DNA of 64,000 bases from Bacillus sp. Bos-x628 (GTDB taxonomy: Bacteria > Bacillota > Bacilli > Bacillales > Bacillaceae). The position numbers were made by a program, and so were the translations under genes. Where the stretch lies: positions 1,612,001 through 1,676,000 of the forward strand of contig NZ_CP159358.1 of assembly GCF_040500475.1 (NCBI RefSeq). The letters are read 5' to 3'. A model generated the notes under the pieces. It ran no database searches and had not been told where the DNA came from. It saw only the letters and a program-made list of their open reading frames with translations. Shown one piece after another: positions 21,302 through 35,465 of this stretch; the stretch's first letter is position 1, and every line of letters begins with the position of its first letter.

Positions 21302-21358
21302 AAAAAACACCTTTCCATTTCATCAGATATATTCCGATGACATAAAAGGTGTTTTTTG
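21302..21358 (-). terminator. Terminator of the purine operon
   Basis: AAAAAACACCTTT / AAAAGGTGTTTTTT arms enclose a second small hairpin (TCATC...GATGA). Just after the purD stop, bidirectional. Confidence 0.8.
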
Positions 21359-21365
21359 TCCAAAC

Positions 21366-24187
<2,822 letters not shown>

Positions 24188-24199
24188 GCCTTCGCCACC

Positions 24200-24772
24200 T
24201 CATTCAGATAATTCTAAAAGTGATTTGATCACTTTTGGATATAATGTATGTTCTAGTTCATGTATTCTTTTTTCAATTGTTTCAAGGTCTTCTCCTTGTT
24301 CAATGTGAATCGCTGCCTGATCAATAATCGGCCCGGTATCCATACCTTCATCGACAAAATGGACAGTGATCCCTGCCACTTTGACGCCTGCTTGATACGC
24401 CTGTCCAATGGCATCAAGTCCTGGGAATGCCGGTAATAAAGACGGATGAATATTCACGATTTTTCCTCGGTACGCTTCAAGTAAAGTTGGACCAATGAGT
24501 CTCATATAACCCGCTAGGAAAATCCATTCCACTTCATGCAATTGGAGCTGTTCAATGATCGCTTTTTCAAAAGCCGCTTTGTTTGGATAGGACTTCGGTC
24601 TGAAAGCAAATGACGGGATGCCCTCTTTCTCTGCTCGTTCTAATACCTTCGCACCCGGCTTATCACAAATAACAAGTGCAACCTCTGCCTGCCATTGTTC
24701 TTCCTTTAACGTATCTATAATCGCTTGAAAATTCGTCCCGCTTCCAGAGGCGAAGATCGCAAACTTCTTCAT
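24200..24772 (-). CDS. purN: GAR transformylase PurN
   Basis: 190 residues. Formyl-tetrahydrofolate-dependent GAR transformylase. [12 protein letters not shown] at the start, [10 protein letters not shown], catalytic [12 protein letters not shown] (about 107-118) and [13 protein letters not shown] are present. The start overlaps the purM stop by 4 bases (ATGA), giving translational coupling. Confidence 0.96.
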   Translation of the reverse strand: MKKFAIFASGSGTNFQAIIDTLKEEQWQAEVALVICDKPGAKVLERAEKEGIPSFAFRPKSYPNKAAFEKAIIEQLQLHEVEWIFLAGYMRLIGPTLLEAYRGKIVNIHPSLLPAFPGLDAIGQAYQAGVKVAGITVHFVDEGMDTGPIIDQAAIHIEQGEDLETIEKRIHELEHTLYPKVIKSLLELSE

Positions 24773-25809
24773 GAGAGGCTTCCACCGCCGAACTTGACAC
24801 CTTCTCCTTTTTGAACACGCCCAATGAGAAATGCTTTCTCTCCGTCTTTTTCAAGACCGCTGATTACATCCACTAAATGCTCCTCTTTCACAGCTAAGAC
24901 GAAGCCAATGCCCATATTAAAGACATTAAACATGTCTTCCGCCTTCAATTGCCCTTTTTCCTGAATGAATGAGAAAATAGGCGGAACTGGCCATGAGCCG
25001 TTGTCAATCTCAACGCCAAGACCTTCTGGCATCATACGCGGCAAGTTTTCAATGAAGCCGCCGCCAGTGACATGTGCCATGCCGTCGACCTTGCCGGCTT
25101 TCACTTGTTTTAGTACAGGCTTCACATAAATTTTCGTTGGTTCAAGCAGTTCTTCTCCTAGCGGTCTTGTAAAAGGTTCATACGTTTGATGAAGGTCAAG
25201 ACCTGCATCTTCCAGCAATATTTTGCGGACGAGTGAGTAGCCGTTACTATGAATGCCGCTTGAACTGAGTCCGATCAGCAGATGACCTTCTTTGATGTTG
25301 TCTCCTGTGACGATTTCATCTTTTTCAACCACACCTACTGAAAAACCAGCAATATCATATTCGTCTTCCGTATATAGACCCGGCATTTCTGCTGTCTCTC
25401 CACCTACAAGTGCTGAACCTGACTGCTCACAGCCGTCAGCAACACCTTTGACAATGGCTTCAATTTTTAGAGGATCTGCTTTTCCCACAGCTAAGTAATC
25501 TAAGAAAAACAGCGGTTCTGCTCCTTGTGCTAACACATCGTTGACGCACATTGCGACCGCATCTATACCGATCGTATCATGCTGATCCATCATAAAAGCA
25601 AGCTTTAATTTCGTTCCAACACCGTCTGTCCCCGATACAAGAACGGGCTTTTTGTATGGCAGTTCGGATAAATCAAACATACCGCCAAAACCGCCTAAAG
25701 CACCCATAACACCCGCTCTTTTTGTACGTTCCACGTGTGTTTTCATCCGTTTGACCGCTTCGTAACCTGCTTCGATGTCAACACCGGCGTTTTTATATGC
25801 TTCTGACAT
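24769..25809 (-). CDS. purM: AIR synthetase PurM
   Basis: 346 residues from the ATG at 25809 (MSEAYKNAG), preceded by AGGAGTG; a GTG three codons upstream is open but sits too close to the site. ATP-dependent ring closure of FGAM to [15 protein letters not shown], the [11 protein letters not shown] box and [13 protein letters not shown] are all present. 95 bases separate it from purF, the widest gap within the operon. Confidence 0.97.
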   Translation of the reverse strand: MSEAYKNAGVDIEAGYEAVKRMKTHVERTKRAGVMGALGGFGGMFDLSELPYKKPVLVSGTDGVGTKLKLAFMMDQHDTIGIDAVAMCVNDVLAQGAEPLFFLDYLAVGKADPLKIEAIVKGVADGCEQSGSALVGGETAEMPGLYTEDEYDIAGFSVGVVEKDEIVTGDNIKEGHLLIGLSSSGIHSNGYSLVRKILLEDAGLDLHQTYEPFTRPLGEELLEPTKIYVKPVLKQVKAGKVDGMAHVTGGGFIENLPRMMPEGLGVEIDNGSWPVPPIFSFIQEKGQLKAEDMFNVFNMGIGFVLAVKEEHLVDVISGLEKDGEKAFLIGRVQKGEGVKFGGGSLS

Positions 25810-25904
25810 CCCATTCACTCCTTTTATCCGCTTTTTTCAATTTAATTCAGGCAGAATGAAAGAGCAGCATATCAAACCCTCTTGACTGCTGCTCGATTAT
25901 TCGA

Positions 25905-27335
25905 TTATTTCGTCAGTACTGTTTCCTTCACATGCGGAAGGACAGTGTCTTCATAAATTTCAGTCGGATATTTTCCAGTAAAACATGCCAAACATTGACC
26001 ACGCTGCGGATCATCATACTTTCTGCCAATCCCGTTCATTAACCCTTCTACAGATAAAAAAGCAATGGAATCTGCGCCGATTTCCTGTCTAATTTCTTCT
26101 ACTGAGTGAGAAGAAGCAATCAGCTCTTCGTGTGTCGATGTATCAATTCCATAAAAACACGGATGTGCGATTGGCGGTGAACTAATGCGAACATGCACTT
26201 CTGTTGCACCAGCTTCTCTTAGCATGGTAACAATTCGGCGGCTTGTTGTACCGCGAACGATCGAATCATCCACCATCACGACTCGCTTCCCTTCGACAAC
26301 ACCACGTACAGCAGAAAGTTTCATACGTACGCCCTGCTCACGTAATGATTGAGATGGCTGAATAAATGTCCGGCCAACATAACGATTTTTGATTAAACCA
26401 AGCTCATATGGAATGCCTGTTGCTTCTGCATAACCAATCGCTGCGGAAATACTAGAATCAGGTACACCTGTGACAACATCTGCTTCAACATGTGCTTCCT
26501 CTGCAAGCTTCTTACCGAGATTCTTTCTTGCACTATGCACATTGATTTCATTGATATTGCTGTCTGGTCTTGAGAAATAAATGTATTCCATGCTACACAT
26601 ACTGCGATTAATGTTCATTGAGAAGCGTTCAGATTTCAGTCCTTCGTCATTAATGATCAGCATTTCACCAGGCTCAACATCTCTTAAGTACGTTGCACCG
26701 ACGACATCAAAAGCACATGTTTCAGAAGCGATAACATAAGCGTCTCCAAGCATGCCAATCGAAAGTGGACGTAAGCCGTTCGGATCGAGCGCAACAATCA
26801 TTTCAGTTTCCGTCATAATTAAGAAAGCATATGCTCCTTTAAGCATGGAAAGGGCATTTTTAATCTGATCTTTTAAATTCACATATCCGCTTCGCTTAAT
26901 TAAGTGGGCGAGCACCTCTGTATCAGAGGATGTTTGGAAGATACTCCCTTGGTTTTCAAGCTGCTGTTTTAACTGTGTGGCATTGACCAAATTGCCGTTA
27001 TGAGCAAGTGCAAGACTTCCGTTATTTTGCGAGCGGAAGAAGAGGGGCTGCACATTCTCAAAGCCGCCTCCGCCTGCTGTTGCATAACGAACATGCCCGA
27101 TCGCGCCTCTTCCTTTTAACTGCTTCAGTTCACCATTTTGAAATACTTCCGTAATCAGTCCAAGACCTTTGTGTGACGAAAGTTTTTCACCATCTGTTGC
27201 AATAATTCCCGCACCTTCTTGCCCTCGGTGCTGAAGGCTATGCAATCCGTAGTAAGTGATTTGAGGAGCTTCGGCATGCCCCCAAATTCCAAAGACACCA
27301 CACTCTTCGTTTAAGCCTCTGATTTCAGCAAGCAT
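25905..27335 (-). CDS. purF: Glutamine PRPP amidotransferase PurF
   Basis: 476 residues from the ATG at 27335 ([12 protein letters not shown]), which gives the 11-residue propeptide removed to expose the catalytic Cys12; the frame is open six codons further. Committed step of purine synthesis. [13 protein letters not shown] is the PRPP loop. The 4Fe-4S ligands include the C-terminal [12 protein letters not shown] and [11 protein letters not shown] cysteines, as in the oxygen-labile Bacillus enzyme. The start overlaps purL by 25 bases. Confidence 0.97.
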   Translation of the reverse strand: MLAEIRGLNEECGVFGIWGHAEAPQITYYGLHSLQHRGQEGAGIIATDGEKLSSHKGLGLITEVFQNGELKQLKGRGAIGHVRYATAGGGGFENVQPLFFRSQNNGSLALAHNGNLVNATQLKQQLENQGSIFQTSSDTEVLAHLIKRSGYVNLKDQIKNALSMLKGAYAFLIMTETEMIVALDPNGLRPLSIGMLGDAYVIASETCAFDVVGATYLRDVEPGEMLIINDEGLKSERFSMNINRSMCSMEYIYFSRPDSNINEINVHSARKNLGKKLAEEAHVEADVVTGVPDSSISAAIGYAEATGIPYELGLIKNRYVGRTFIQPSQSLREQGVRMKLSAVRGVVEGKRVVMVDDSIVRGTTSRRIVTMLREAGATEVHVRISSPPIAHPCFYGIDTSTHEELIASSHSVEEIRQEIGADSIAFLSVEGLMNGIGRKYDDPQRGQCLACFTGKYPTEIYEDTVLPHVKETVLTK

Positions 27336-29542
27336 GGGATCGCTCCTTTCCATGCGCTTTCAAGCTCGTGAACAGGCGCATGAATCCATTGTTGTCCATC
27401 CTGATTCTTTATTGAAAGTACTCCATCATTTGTGACCGTTCCTACCTCTTTTGCATCCTTCACTGCCTCAGCAAATGCAGTGCGGTGCTCTCGTTTCACT
27501 GTGACAACAAAACGTGATTGTGTCTCACTGAATAATGATGCTTGACAGCTTAAATCGATTTGGATATCGGCTCCAAGACCGCCCGTACCAAACGTGCTCT
27601 CCGCAAGTGCAACACCAAGTCCGCCTTCAGACACATCATGTGCTGATTGAACAAGTCCATTTTGAATCGCAGCTAGAAGGGCTTCTTGACGTGCAAGCTC
27701 TACTGTCAAATCAATTTCCGGTGCTTTTCCGTAGATGCGTCCCTCTGTCATCTTTTGAAGCTCACTGCCTGCATATTCTTCCTTCGTCTCACCAATGACG
27801 AAAATCACATCGCCAGCCTGCTTAAAGGATTGTGTTGTAATATGTGCTATATCTTCAACCAAACCAACCATACCGATGACCGGTGTTGGGTAGATCGCTT
27901 TTCCATTTGATTCATTATATAATGACACGTTACCACCGATGACCGGTGTGTTCAGGGTGCGGCACGCTTCACTAATACCGTCGGCAGATTTTTCGATTTG
28001 CCAGAAAATCTCTGGTTTCTCCGGGTTACCAAAGTTCAGGTTATCTGTCACTGCAAGCGGGCGAGCACCTGAGCAGACAATGTTACGTGCTGCTTCTGCG
28101 ACTGCAATTTTACCGCCTACCTCTGGATCAAGATAGAGATAACGTGCATTACAGTCTGTTGTCATCGCAAGCGCTTTTTTCGTCCCGCGAATTCTAAGGA
28201 CACCGGCATCAGAACCCGGCGCAACCACTGTGTTTGTACGAACCATGTAGTCGTATTGATCGTATACCCATTCTTTGCTTGCAATCGTCGGCTGCTGCAG
28301 AAGCTGTTTTAATGTATGAGCTGCATCTGTGATCTTAGGTGCTTCTGCCTTTGTCTCTAAGAACTCACGATAGTAAGCAGGCTCACTTGAAGGCTTGTGA
28401 TAAACTGGCGCTTCTTCTGCAAGAGCATCAACTGGAAGCTCACATACCACTTCACCTTGATGAATTAGTCGAAGCATTTTATCATCTGTCACACGACCAA
28501 CTGATACAGCTTCCAAGTCATATTTTTTAAAAATATCAATGATTTCTTGTTCACGACCTTTTTCAATGACCAAAAGCATTCTCTCTTGTGATTCAGACAG
28601 CATCATTTCGTATGCCGTCATGCCTGTTTCACGTTGCGGGATGAGGTCTAGGTTCATCTCAATACCAGAGCCTGCTTTACTCGCCATTTCTGCACTTGAG
28701 CTTGTTAAACCAGCGGCTCCCATATCTTGAATCCCAACGAGTGCATCGTTTTTGATGACTTCAAGGCACGCTTCAAGCAACAGCTTTTCCATGAAAGGAT
28801 CGCCCACTTGGACAGCTGAACGCTTTTCTTCTGATTCATCAGAAAATTCTTCAGATGCAAATGTCGCCCCGTGAATGCCGTCACGGCCTGTTTTTGCGCC
28901 AACGTACATGACTGTGTTGCCGACGCCTTTGGCTTGCCCTTTTTTAATATCCTCATGGTTAATCAAACCGACACACATTGCATTGACGAGCGGGTTACCT
29001 TCATAACTTTCATCAAAGTGAACTTCTCCACCTACTGTTGGGATGCCGATACAGTTTCCATAGCCTGCAATCCCTGCCACTACTTCTTCAAACAAGTACT
29101 TCACGCGTGGTGAAGTCAGTTCACCAAAACGAAGAGAGTTTAAAACAGCAATTGGACGTGCACCCATAGAGAAGACATCTCGGATGATACCGCCGACACC
29201 TGTTGCTGCTCCTTGATATGGTTCAATCGCAGAGGGATGGTTATGTGATTCGATTTTAAATACAACCGCTTGATTGTCTCCAATATCAACAATTCCAGCG
29301 CCTTCCCCAGGACCTTGAAGGACATGTTCTCCTTTTGTCGGGAATTTGCTTAAAACAGGCTTAGAGTTTTTATAACTGCAATGCTCAGACCACATAACGG
29401 AAAAGATACCCGTTTCTGTGTAGTTCGGCAGCCTACCAATAATGGATTCGATTAAAGCAAATTCTTCATCACTCAATCCCATTTGCTGATACAATTTCTC
29501 TTCTTTAATTTGCTTGTGACTTGGTTCAAGCAGTAGTGACAT
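27311..29542 (-). CDS. purL: FGAM synthase large subunit PurL
   Basis: 743 residues, the short Gram-positive form that needs PurQ and PurS. Motifs: [13 protein letters not shown] (about 50-62), [23 protein letters not shown] (read in parts, about 90-112), [10 protein letters not shown] and [22 protein letters not shown]-dependent amidation of FGAR. Overlaps purQ by 17 bases and purF by 25 bases. Confidence 0.97.
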   Translation of the reverse strand: MSLLLEPSHKQIKEEKLYQQMGLSDEEFALIESIIGRLPNYTETGIFSVMWSEHCSYKNSKPVLSKFPTKGEHVLQGPGEGAGIVDIGDNQAVVFKIESHNHPSAIEPYQGAATGVGGIIRDVFSMGARPIAVLNSLRFGELTSPRVKYLFEEVVAGIAGYGNCIGIPTVGGEVHFDESYEGNPLVNAMCVGLINHEDIKKGQAKGVGNTVMYVGAKTGRDGIHGATFASEEFSDESEEKRSAVQVGDPFMEKLLLEACLEVIKNDALVGIQDMGAAGLTSSSAEMASKAGSGIEMNLDLIPQRETGMTAYEMMLSESQERMLLVIEKGREQEIIDIFKKYDLEAVSVGRVTDDKMLRLIHQGEVVCELPVDALAEEAPVYHKPSSEPAYYREFLETKAEAPKITDAAHTLKQLLQQPTIASKEWVYDQYDYMVRTNTVVAPGSDAGVLRIRGTKKALAMTTDCNARYLYLDPEVGGKIAVAEAARNIVCSGARPLAVTDNLNFGNPEKPEIFWQIEKSADGISEACRTLNTPVIGGNVSLYNESNGKAIYPTPVIGMVGLVEDIAHITTQSFKQAGDVIFVIGETKEEYAGSELQKMTEGRIYGKAPEIDLTVELARQEALLAAIQNGLVQSAHDVSEGGLGVALAESTFGTGGLGADIQIDLSCQASLFSETQSRFVVTVKREHRTAFAEAVKDAKEVGTVTNDGVLSIKNQDGQQWIHAPVHELESAWKGAIPCLLKSEA

Positions 29543-30209
29543 GAGTGTCCCTCCAATTTTTCACGATAGATTGAAACAATTTAAGTCCGTCTGCACTGCC
29601 TAGTAATGAATCAACCGCGCGTTCAGGGTGCGGCATCATGCCGAGTACATTGCCCTCTTCATTCGTTACACCTGCAATTCGATTCACACTGCCGTTCATA
29701 TCCTCTCCGTAAGTGAAGACGATTTGGTTCCGGTCAATGAGCTTCGCTAAAGTGTCTTCATCACAGTAGAAGTTGCCTTCACCATGTGCTACAGGAATCG
29801 TAATGGATTCACCTTTTTGATAGCCGCTTGTAAATTGCGTTTTGTTGTTCTCTACAATGAGTTCAACTGGACGACAAATAAATTTCAACCCTTTATTGCG
29901 TCTCATCGCACCTGGAAGAATGCCTAACTCCTGAAGAATTTGAAATCCGTTACAAACGCCAAGAACAGGTTTTCCTTCCTCTGCGGCTTTTTTCACAGCT
30001 GGCATGATGTTTGAGAAACGGGCAATCGCACCGCATCTTAAATAATCCCCATAAGAGAAACCGCCTGGTATGAGTACACCGTCAAATCCGTCGAGGCTCG
30101 TTTCGTCATGCCATACATATTCAACTTGTTCACCTAGCTCATCTTGAATTGCATGGTACATGTCGATATCACAGTTAGAGCCAGGCAAAACAATCACTGC
30201 AAACTTCAC
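29526..30209 (-). CDS. purQ: FGAM synthase glutaminase subunit PurQ
   Basis: 227 residues. Class I glutamine amidotransferase feeding ammonia to Pur[18 protein letters not shown], nucleophile in GVCNGFQIL (Cys about 86) and catalytic His in MMPHPERA. Its start overlaps the purS stop by 4 bases. Confidence 0.97.
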   Translation of the reverse strand: MKFAVIVLPGSNCDIDMYHAIQDELGEQVEYVWHDETSLDGFDGVLIPGGFSYGDYLRCGAIARFSNIMPAVKKAAEEGKPVLGVCNGFQILQELGILPGAMRRNKGLKFICRPVELIVENNKTQFTSGYQKGESITIPVAHGEGNFYCDEDTLAKLIDRNQIVFTYGEDMNGSVNRIAGVTNEEGNVLGMMPHPERAVDSLLGSADGLKLFQSIVKNWRDTHVTTA

Positions 30210-30460
30210 TGTGCGACAACCTCCTCCACCTCATAGCGGTAATCTTCAATGACCGTATTGGCAAGTAATTTTTCACACATTTCATTGACAACTGTGTCTA
30301 AATCACGATCTGATTTTTCAATGACAAGCTCCATGTATTTCCCGATACGAACATCTTTTACTTCTTGATAAGACATACTGTGCAAGGCATGCTGCACTGC
30401 ACTTCCTTGTGGATCAAGAACGCTCTCTTTTAAGCTGACAAAAATTTTCACTTTATACAT
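30206..30460 (-). CDS. purS: FGAM synthase subunit PurS
   Basis: 84 residues from the ATG at 30460 ([10 protein letters not shown]). Small alpha-beta protein that holds PurL and PurQ together. [22 protein letters not shown] segment (here HSMSY) and VRIGKYMEL are family-typical. It overlaps purC by 8 bases. Confidence 0.95.
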   Translation of the reverse strand: MYKVKIFVSLKESVLDPQGSAVQHALHSMSYQEVKDVRIGKYMELVIEKSDRDLDTVVNEMCEKLLANTVIEDYRYEVEEVVAQ

Positions 30461-31175
30461 GTTTATGGCCTCCAAGTCTTTTGAAAATTTCCTCGTATGC
30501 ATTCGTTAAGCCGCCCAAGTTTCGTCTGAACACGTCTTTATCAAGCTTTTCATTTGTGTCTTTGTCCCATAGCCTGCACGTATCAGGTGAAATCTCATCA
30601 GCCAGCAAAATACGATTCTCGTGATCTATTCCAAATTCAAGCTTGAAATCTATTAAGTTGACATGACAGTCTGAAAAGATTTGTGTTAATTCTTTATTCA
30701 CTTGTCTTGTGATTTGTTTCATTTCCTCGACTTGCTCCGTTGTCGCTGCGTTTAAAATGCGAATATGATCTTCTGTAATGAGCGGATCACCCAGTGCATC
30801 ATCTTTGTAGTAGAACTCAATGAGTGGTGTTTCAAGCTTCGTTCCCTCTGGAATCCCGAGGCGCTTAGACATGCTGCCTGCCACAACGTTCCTTACAACA
30901 ACCTCAAGCGGGATGATTTGCACCTTTTGAATGAGCTGCTCCGTTTCGGAGATGCGTTTCACAAAGTGATTGTTAATCCCTTTCTCATGCAGCCTTTGAA
31001 AAATCAAACTGGAAATTTCGTTGTTTAGTCTGCCTTTGCCCTCAATTTCAGCTTTCTTTTCACCGTTAAATGCTGTTGCTGTATCTTTATATTCGACATA
31101 TAAAATATGTTCGTCATCGGTCTGATAGATTTTTTTCGCTTTGCCTTCATAGAGAAGTGCTTGTTTCACAGTCAT
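30453..31175 (-). CDS. purC: SAICAR synthetase PurC
   Basis: 240 residues. LLYEGKAKKIY at the start, VVRNVVAGSMSKRLG and LADEISPDTCRLWD identify SAICAR synthetase (ATP, CAIR, aspartate). The ATG is preceded by GGAGG. 73 bases after purB. Confidence 0.97.
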   Translation of the reverse strand: MTVKQALLYEGKAKKIYQTDDEHILYVEYKDTATAFNGEKKAEIEGKGRLNNEISSLIFQRLHEKGINNHFVKRISETEQLIQKVQIIPLEVVVRNVVAGSMSKRLGIPEGTKLETPLIEFYYKDDALGDPLITEDHIRILNAATTEQVEEMKQITRQVNKELTQIFSDCHVNLIDFKLEFGIDHENRILLADEISPDTCRLWDKDTNEKLDKDVFRRNLGGLTNAYEEIFKRLGGHKHV

Positions 31176-31248
31176 TCAGTTCGGCCTCCTAATTTGAATG
31201 TTGGCAATTTTCAGGATTGGGCGCCTGACTTTGCAGGTCGCCCATTTC

Positions 31249-32544
31249 TTACACAAGACCTAGACGTTCGAAAATCATATCGACATTTTTCAAATGATAG
31301 TTATAATCAAAGCAGTCAGCGATTTGTTCAGGTGTGAGGCGTGATGTGATTTTCTCTTCTTCTTCTACTAGTGAACGGAATGGAACTTGCTTTTCCCAAG
31401 CTTCCATCGCCTTTGGTTGAACGGTGTCATACGCTTCCTCACGTGACATGCCCGTATCAATTAAAGCAAGGAGTACACGTTGTGAATAAATCAAACCAAG
31501 TGTACGATCCATGTTGCGTTTCATATTCTCTGGGAAAACCGTCAAGTTTTTCACAATATTGGAGAAACGGTTGAGCATATAGTTAAGTGCAATCGTTGCA
31601 TCTGGTAAAATGATGCGTTCAGCAGAAGAGTGCGAGATATCACGCTCATGCCAAAGCGGCACATTTTCATAAGCTGTCAGCATATAACCGCGGATGACGC
31701 GGGCAATCCCTGTCATGTTTTCAGAGCCAATTGGGTTACGTTTATGCGGCATCGCAGACGATCCTTTTTGTCCCTTTGCGAAAAATTCTTCCACTTCACG
31801 TGTTTCACTCTTTTGGAGACCGCGAATCTCAACAGCAAATTTTTCAATGCTTGTTGCAATTAAAGCAAGAGTGGCCATGTAATGTGCATGACGGTCACGC
31901 TGCAAGGTTTGGGTCGAGATGGGCGCAGGTTGAATGCCAAGTTTCTCACACACATATTGTTCAACAAACGGGTCAATGTTTGCATATGTGCCAACAGCAC
32001 CAGAGATTTTACCGAACTCAATGCCGGCTTTCGCTTGTTTAAAACGTTCCAAATTACGCTTCATTTCTTCGTACCAAAGAGCAAGCTTGAGACCAAACGT
32101 TGTCGGTTCAGCATGTACACCGTGTGTACGGCCCATCATGACTGTATATTTGTGCTCTTTTGCTTTTTCTTTTAGTATGTCAACAAATCTCTCAATGTCC
32201 TTGAGTAAGATATCGTTCGCCTGTTTTAATAAATAAGACAGTGCGGTGTCCACTACGTCTGTAGACGTTAAACCGTAGTGAACCCACTTCTTTTCCTCAC
32301 CTAGAGATTCAGATACAGCACGCGTAAAGGCAACCACGTCGTGGCGCGTTTCTTGTTCAATCTCTAGAATACGCCCGATATCAAAGTTTGCATTCTTGCG
32401 CATTGTGACAACATCTTCTTTCGGAATGATGCCAAGCTCTGCCCAAGCTTCACAAGCGAGAATTTCTACTTCAAGCCATGCGTTAAATTTGTTTTCCTCT
32501 GTCCAGATTGCTGACATTTCTGGTCGTGCGTAGCGTTCGATCAT
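31249..32544 (-). CDS. purB: Adenylosuccinate lyase PurB
   Basis: 431 residues. Fumarase/aspartase superfamily, acting in both IMP and AMP synthesis. The signature [16 protein letters not shown] (about 261-276) carries the catalytic flexible loop, and TSTDVVDTA and [12 protein letters not shown] are present. Overlaps the purK stop by 4 bases. Confidence 0.97.
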   Translation of the reverse strand: MIERYARPEMSAIWTEENKFNAWLEVEILACEAWAELGIIPKEDVVTMRKNANFDIGRILEIEQETRHDVVAFTRAVSESLGEEKKWVHYGLTSTDVVDTALSYLLKQANDILLKDIERFVDILKEKAKEHKYTVMMGRTHGVHAEPTTFGLKLALWYEEMKRNLERFKQAKAGIEFGKISGAVGTYANIDPFVEQYVCEKLGIQPAPISTQTLQRDRHAHYMATLALIATSIEKFAVEIRGLQKSETREVEEFFAKGQKGSSAMPHKRNPIGSENMTGIARVIRGYMLTAYENVPLWHERDISHSSAERIILPDATIALNYMLNRFSNIVKNLTVFPENMKRNMDRTLGLIYSQRVLLALIDTGMSREEAYDTVQPKAMEAWEKQVPFRSLVEEEEKITSRLTPEQIADCFDYNYHLKNVDMIFERLGLV

Positions 32545-33692
32545 TTACCGTTTCCTCCATCTCTTTCAGTCCATATCTTTGTGATGTTTGTCATCCACTC
32601 ATCGTCGAGTTTTTTCATAAAAGTCATATGCCCCATCTTGCGGCCGGCTTTCACTTCATGTTTCCCGTATAAATAAAGCTTCGCTTCCTTTAAAAGCTCC
32701 GGGTGCTCTTCAGGAATAAACATTTCATCGCCTAATAAGTTCACCATCATTCCTTCTGATAAAAGGGCTGTTCCGCCAAGCGGTAAACCGCAGATCGCAC
32801 GAATGTGCTGTTCAAACTGACTTGTTTCACATAAATCCAATGTATAATGACCAGAATTATGCGGACGGGGTGCCAACTCATTTACGAGCAGCTTCCCTTC
32901 GTTTGTTAGAAAAAGTTCAACTGCAAGTGTACCGACTAACTCTAGCTTTTCTGCAAGTGTTGTTGCCAGCCTCTTCGCCTTCTCTTGAATATTGTCATCT
33001 ACCCTTGCAGGCACAATGCTTTGGAATAGGATGTTGTGTTTATGAATGTTCTCAGCGACCGGGAACACCGCAATTTCTCCATGAACAGAGCGCGTCACAA
33101 TAACAGATAATTCCATTTGGAAAGGAACCCAGCTTTCTAAAATACATGTACCATGCATGAGCAAGTTTGCGGCTTCATCAAGCTGATTTTTCTCCTTGAT
33201 GACATACTGACCTTTTCCATCGTAACCGCCTCTGCATGTTTTTAGCACTGCCGGTAAGCCAAGCACATCCGCTGCTTCTGCCAACTCCTTTTGATCATGA
33301 ATAATTCGGTAAGGCGCTACTTCACAGCCTGAAGCTTCAATTCCTTTTTTTTCGGTTTCACGATTTTGCGTCATCAGAAGAAGCTCACTTCCCTGTGGCA
33401 AATACGCCTCTTCCTGCAATTGATTGAGGGCATCATAATCAATATTTTCAAACTCATATGTCACCACATCGCTTAGCTCAGCCAGCTTCCGAATGGCTTC
33501 AAGGTCATTATATGCTGCCGTAATCTCTGTATCAGCAACCTGTCCACATGGAGAATGTGTGACTGGATCCACTACAGCCGCTCGGTACCCCATTTGCTTT
33601 GCGCTAACAGCCATATATCTGCCAAGCTGTCCTCCGCCGATAATCCCGATTGTTGCGTTTGGAAAAATGGTCTGCTTAGCCAAGCTGATCAC
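32541..33692 (-). CDS. purK: N5-CAIR synthetase PurK
   Basis: 383 residues. ATP-grasp carboxylase of [17 protein letters not shown] at the start, [11 protein letters not shown] (about 156-166) and [14 protein letters not shown] (about 270-283) are present. The ATG at 33692 lies inside the end of purE (17-base overlap). Confidence 0.96.
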   Translation of the reverse strand: MISLAKQTIFPNATIGIIGGGQLGRYMAVSAKQMGYRAAVVDPVTHSPCGQVADTEITAAYNDLEAIRKLAELSDVVTYEFENIDYDALNQLQEEAYLPQGSELLLMTQNRETEKKGIEASGCEVAPYRIIHDQKELAEAADVLGLPAVLKTCRGGYDGKGQYVIKEKNQLDEAANLLMHGTCILESWVPFQMELSVIVTRSVHGEIAVFPVAENIHKHNILFQSIVPARVDDNIQEKAKRLATTLAEKLELVGTLAVELFLTNEGKLLVNELAPRPHNSGHYTLDLCETSQFEQHIRAICGLPLGGTALLSEGMMVNLLGDEMFIPEEHPELLKEAKLYLYGKHEVKAGRKMGHMTFMKKLDDEWMTNITKIWTERDGGNGK

Positions 33693-34164
33693 TGCTTTCT
33701 AGTACAGTCTGTTTTGTTTGTTCTCTTCTATCTTCAAGACAAGCTGCGAGCTCCTCATCAAAGGCCGAGATCATTTGTGCTGCAAGTAACCCTGCATTGG
33801 TCGCACCGGCTTTGCCAATTGCGACTGTCGCAACTGGAACACCGCCCGGCATTTGAACGATTGATAATAGGGAATCAAGTCCATTTAGCGCCTTTGATTG
33901 AACCGGTACACCAATGACCGGCAGTGTCGTTTTGGCTGCGACCATCCCCGGTAAATGTGCTGCACCTCCTGCGCCAGCAATAATGACCTTTAGTCCTTTA
34001 CCTCTGGCTTCATTCGCATATTCAAACATTAAATCAGGTGTCCGATGTGCTGAAACAACCTGTTTTTCATACGGAATGTCTAGTTCTTCTAAGATGTCGC
34101 ACGCATTCTTCATTGTTTCCCAATCAGATGTACTACCCATGATGACACCTACAAGCGGCTTCAT
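33676..34164 (-). CDS. purE: N5-CAIR mutase PurE
   Basis: 162 residues, the class I family length. [13 protein letters not shown] (about 6-18), SAHRTPD and [14 protein letters not shown] match. First gene of the operon, ATG preceded by AAGGTGGGG. It is transcribed through a 250-base leader holding the guanine-class riboswitch. Confidence 0.97.
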   Translation of the reverse strand: MKPLVGVIMGSTSDWETMKNACDILEELDIPYEKQVVSAHRTPDLMFEYANEARGKGLKVIIAGAGGAAHLPGMVAAKTTLPVIGVPVQSKALNGLDSLLSIVQMPGGVPVATVAIGKAGATNAGLLAAQMISAFDEELAACLEDRREQTKQTVLESSDQLG

Positions 34165-34252
34165 TTTGTCCCCACCTTTTAAGCTTATATTTCATTTTGT
34201 ATCGTTTGACATGCTCCCCAAACCTAAGTAGCTTGTCAAACGCCGAACAAAA

Positions 34253-34300
34253 AGACCCGATTTGCATTGCATTGTAGGAAGCAACACAAACCGGGCCATG
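34253..34300 (-). terminator. Riboswitch-controlled terminator before purE
   Basis: GCCCGGTTTGTGTTGC pairs with GCAATGCAAATCGGGT around a short loop, followed by a C-T5 run. It lies between the aptamer and purE, where premature termination is expected when guanine is bound. Confidence 0.85.
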
Positions 34301-34345
34301 GTAAGCGCTGTTCGCTTTTGAAACGCCATGTCAGTTTTGTTCACT

Positions 34346-34418
34346 ATCCTGCATAGTCCAGTCATTTACGGTGACTGGGTAGAAACTTATGGGCCATATT
34401 CCCAAGATTATATGAGGT
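34346..34418 (-). promoter_or_regulatory. Purine riboswitch aptamer (guanine class) of purE operon
   Basis: The minus strand carries TATAATCTTGGGAATATGG, GTTTCTACC, and CCGTAAATGACTGGACTATG: the three-stem purine aptamer with its two conserved loops. The base before TATG in the 3' junction is C (GGACTATG), which pairs with guanine or hypoxanthine; adenine aptamers have U. P1 has one bulge. Confidence 0.92.
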
Positions 34419-34439
34419 TCGTGTTTTGATTTCATGTTT

Positions 34440-34468
34440 ATCTTAACAACGGATGTCCATGATGTCAA
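34440..34468 (-). promoter_or_regulatory. Sigma-A promoter of purine operon
   Basis: On the minus strand TTGACA (34463-34468) and TAAGAT (34440-34445) with a 17-base spacer, directly before the riboswitch. Confidence 0.85.
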
Positions 34469-34472
34469 CGAT

Positions 34473-34516
34473 ATTATCGAACAATCTATGAGCCTGTTGT
34501 TTTAATGTTCGGATTT
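34473..34516. promoter_or_regulatory. Two PurR boxes in inverted arrangement
   Basis: ATTATCGAACAAT (34473-34485, plus strand) and AATGTTCGGATTT (34504-34516; minus strand AAATCCGAACATT). The second fits the PurBox consensus AWWWCCGAACWWT fully, the first with one change. 18 bases lie between them, just upstream of the -35. The distal box reaches the yebG stop codon. PurR would repress here, relieved by PRPP. Confidence 0.85.
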
Positions 34517-34712
34517 AGGCCATTTTCCCTTCAAATACGATTTTTTTCCCAATCGGAATGATCTGAATTGCCCCATTTTCCTTCTTTTCTTGGAAGATCG
34601 GCTCCTCCATTCGACGGATAGGCGAATATCCTTCTTTTTCCATTTGGGACAACACTTGATCAATCGTCATGCCGTCTTCTACGTAGAATTTCTTCTTTGG
34701 TTTTGCGGTCAT
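34515..34712 (-). CDS. yebG: NETI-motif protein YebG
   Basis: 65 residues. [20 protein letters not shown] followed by [16 protein letters not shown] matches the NETI family found beside purE in Bacillus; no biochemical role is known. The start overlaps the yebE stop by 4 bases. Its own stop lies within the distal PurR box. Confidence 0.88.
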   Translation of the reverse strand: MTAKPKKKFYVEDGMTIDQVLSQMEKEGYSPIRRMEEPIFQEKKENGAIQIIPIGKKIVFEGKMA

Positions 34713-35263
34713 TCTTTAATTCTCCTTTTCTTCACAGCCTTTACCCAGAATCCGCCGTGAATCGATTTGGGCTCATATGAAATAATAAACGCCTTAGAAT
34801 CCAGCGTTTTAATCGTTTCATATAATTGCAGTTCATATTTTCTCGGTGTTAAAATTTGCATTGCTGAACGGTCTCCTTCAAGACCACCTGCTACCCAGCT
34901 AGTGACGCCATATCCTTTTTCCCTCAACTGCTTCGGGAGATCAAGATCCAATTCTTTTGTAATCACATTTACAGTAATGTAGCCAAGAGCCAGCTTCTCT
35001 TCAATTTTCATCCCGACAATAATTCCGATCCCATAACCAAGCGCATACGCAATGATATTTTGTACTTGATCTAAGTTATCCAGTACAATACTTAACCCAA
35101 TTACATAAATCAGCATTTCGACCGTACCAGCAAAAGCGGCTGCATACCGTCTGCCTTTCATTGTTAAGATCAATCGCATAGTAGAGAAAGAGACATAGAC
35201 AATGTTAATCACTAAGATAATCAAAACCATGGTGAACGCATTGGATAAAAGTTGTTGAAGCAC
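34709..35263 (-). CDS. yebE: DUF2179 (UPF0316) membrane protein YebE
   Basis: 184 residues from a GTG at 35263 preceded by AGGGGG; an ATG at 35356 would add 31 residues with no site and no family match. Three N-terminal membrane helices (about 8-28, 32-52, 60-80), then a cytoplasmic DUF2179 domain ending [15 protein letters not shown]. The DUF2179 fold occurs in YitT-type proteins and may bind a nucleotide. Coupled to yebG. Confidence 0.9.
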   Translation of the reverse strand: MLQQLLSNAFTMVLIILVINIVYVSFSTMRLILTMKGRRYAAAFAGTVEMLIYVIGLSIVLDNLDQVQNIIAYALGYGIGIIVGMKIEEKLALGYITVNVITKELDLDLPKQLREKGYGVTSWVAGGLEGDRSAMQILTPRKYELQLYETIKTLDSKAFIISYEPKSIHGGFWVKAVKKRRIKE

Positions 35264-35465
35264 GATTAGAACCCCCTGCACTAAAATCAAATAAAGCACT
35301 CCATATTCTACTAAAGAACATACCTTGATACAATCAAATTCATACGAGAATAACACATAAATATTTCGACAATAACGTTGGTCTTTGCTCCCATATGTTT
35401 ACCCGTTTTTTCAACTTCACAACATCAAAAGCCTCCTTTTCAGACAAAGGAGGCTTTCACACATA

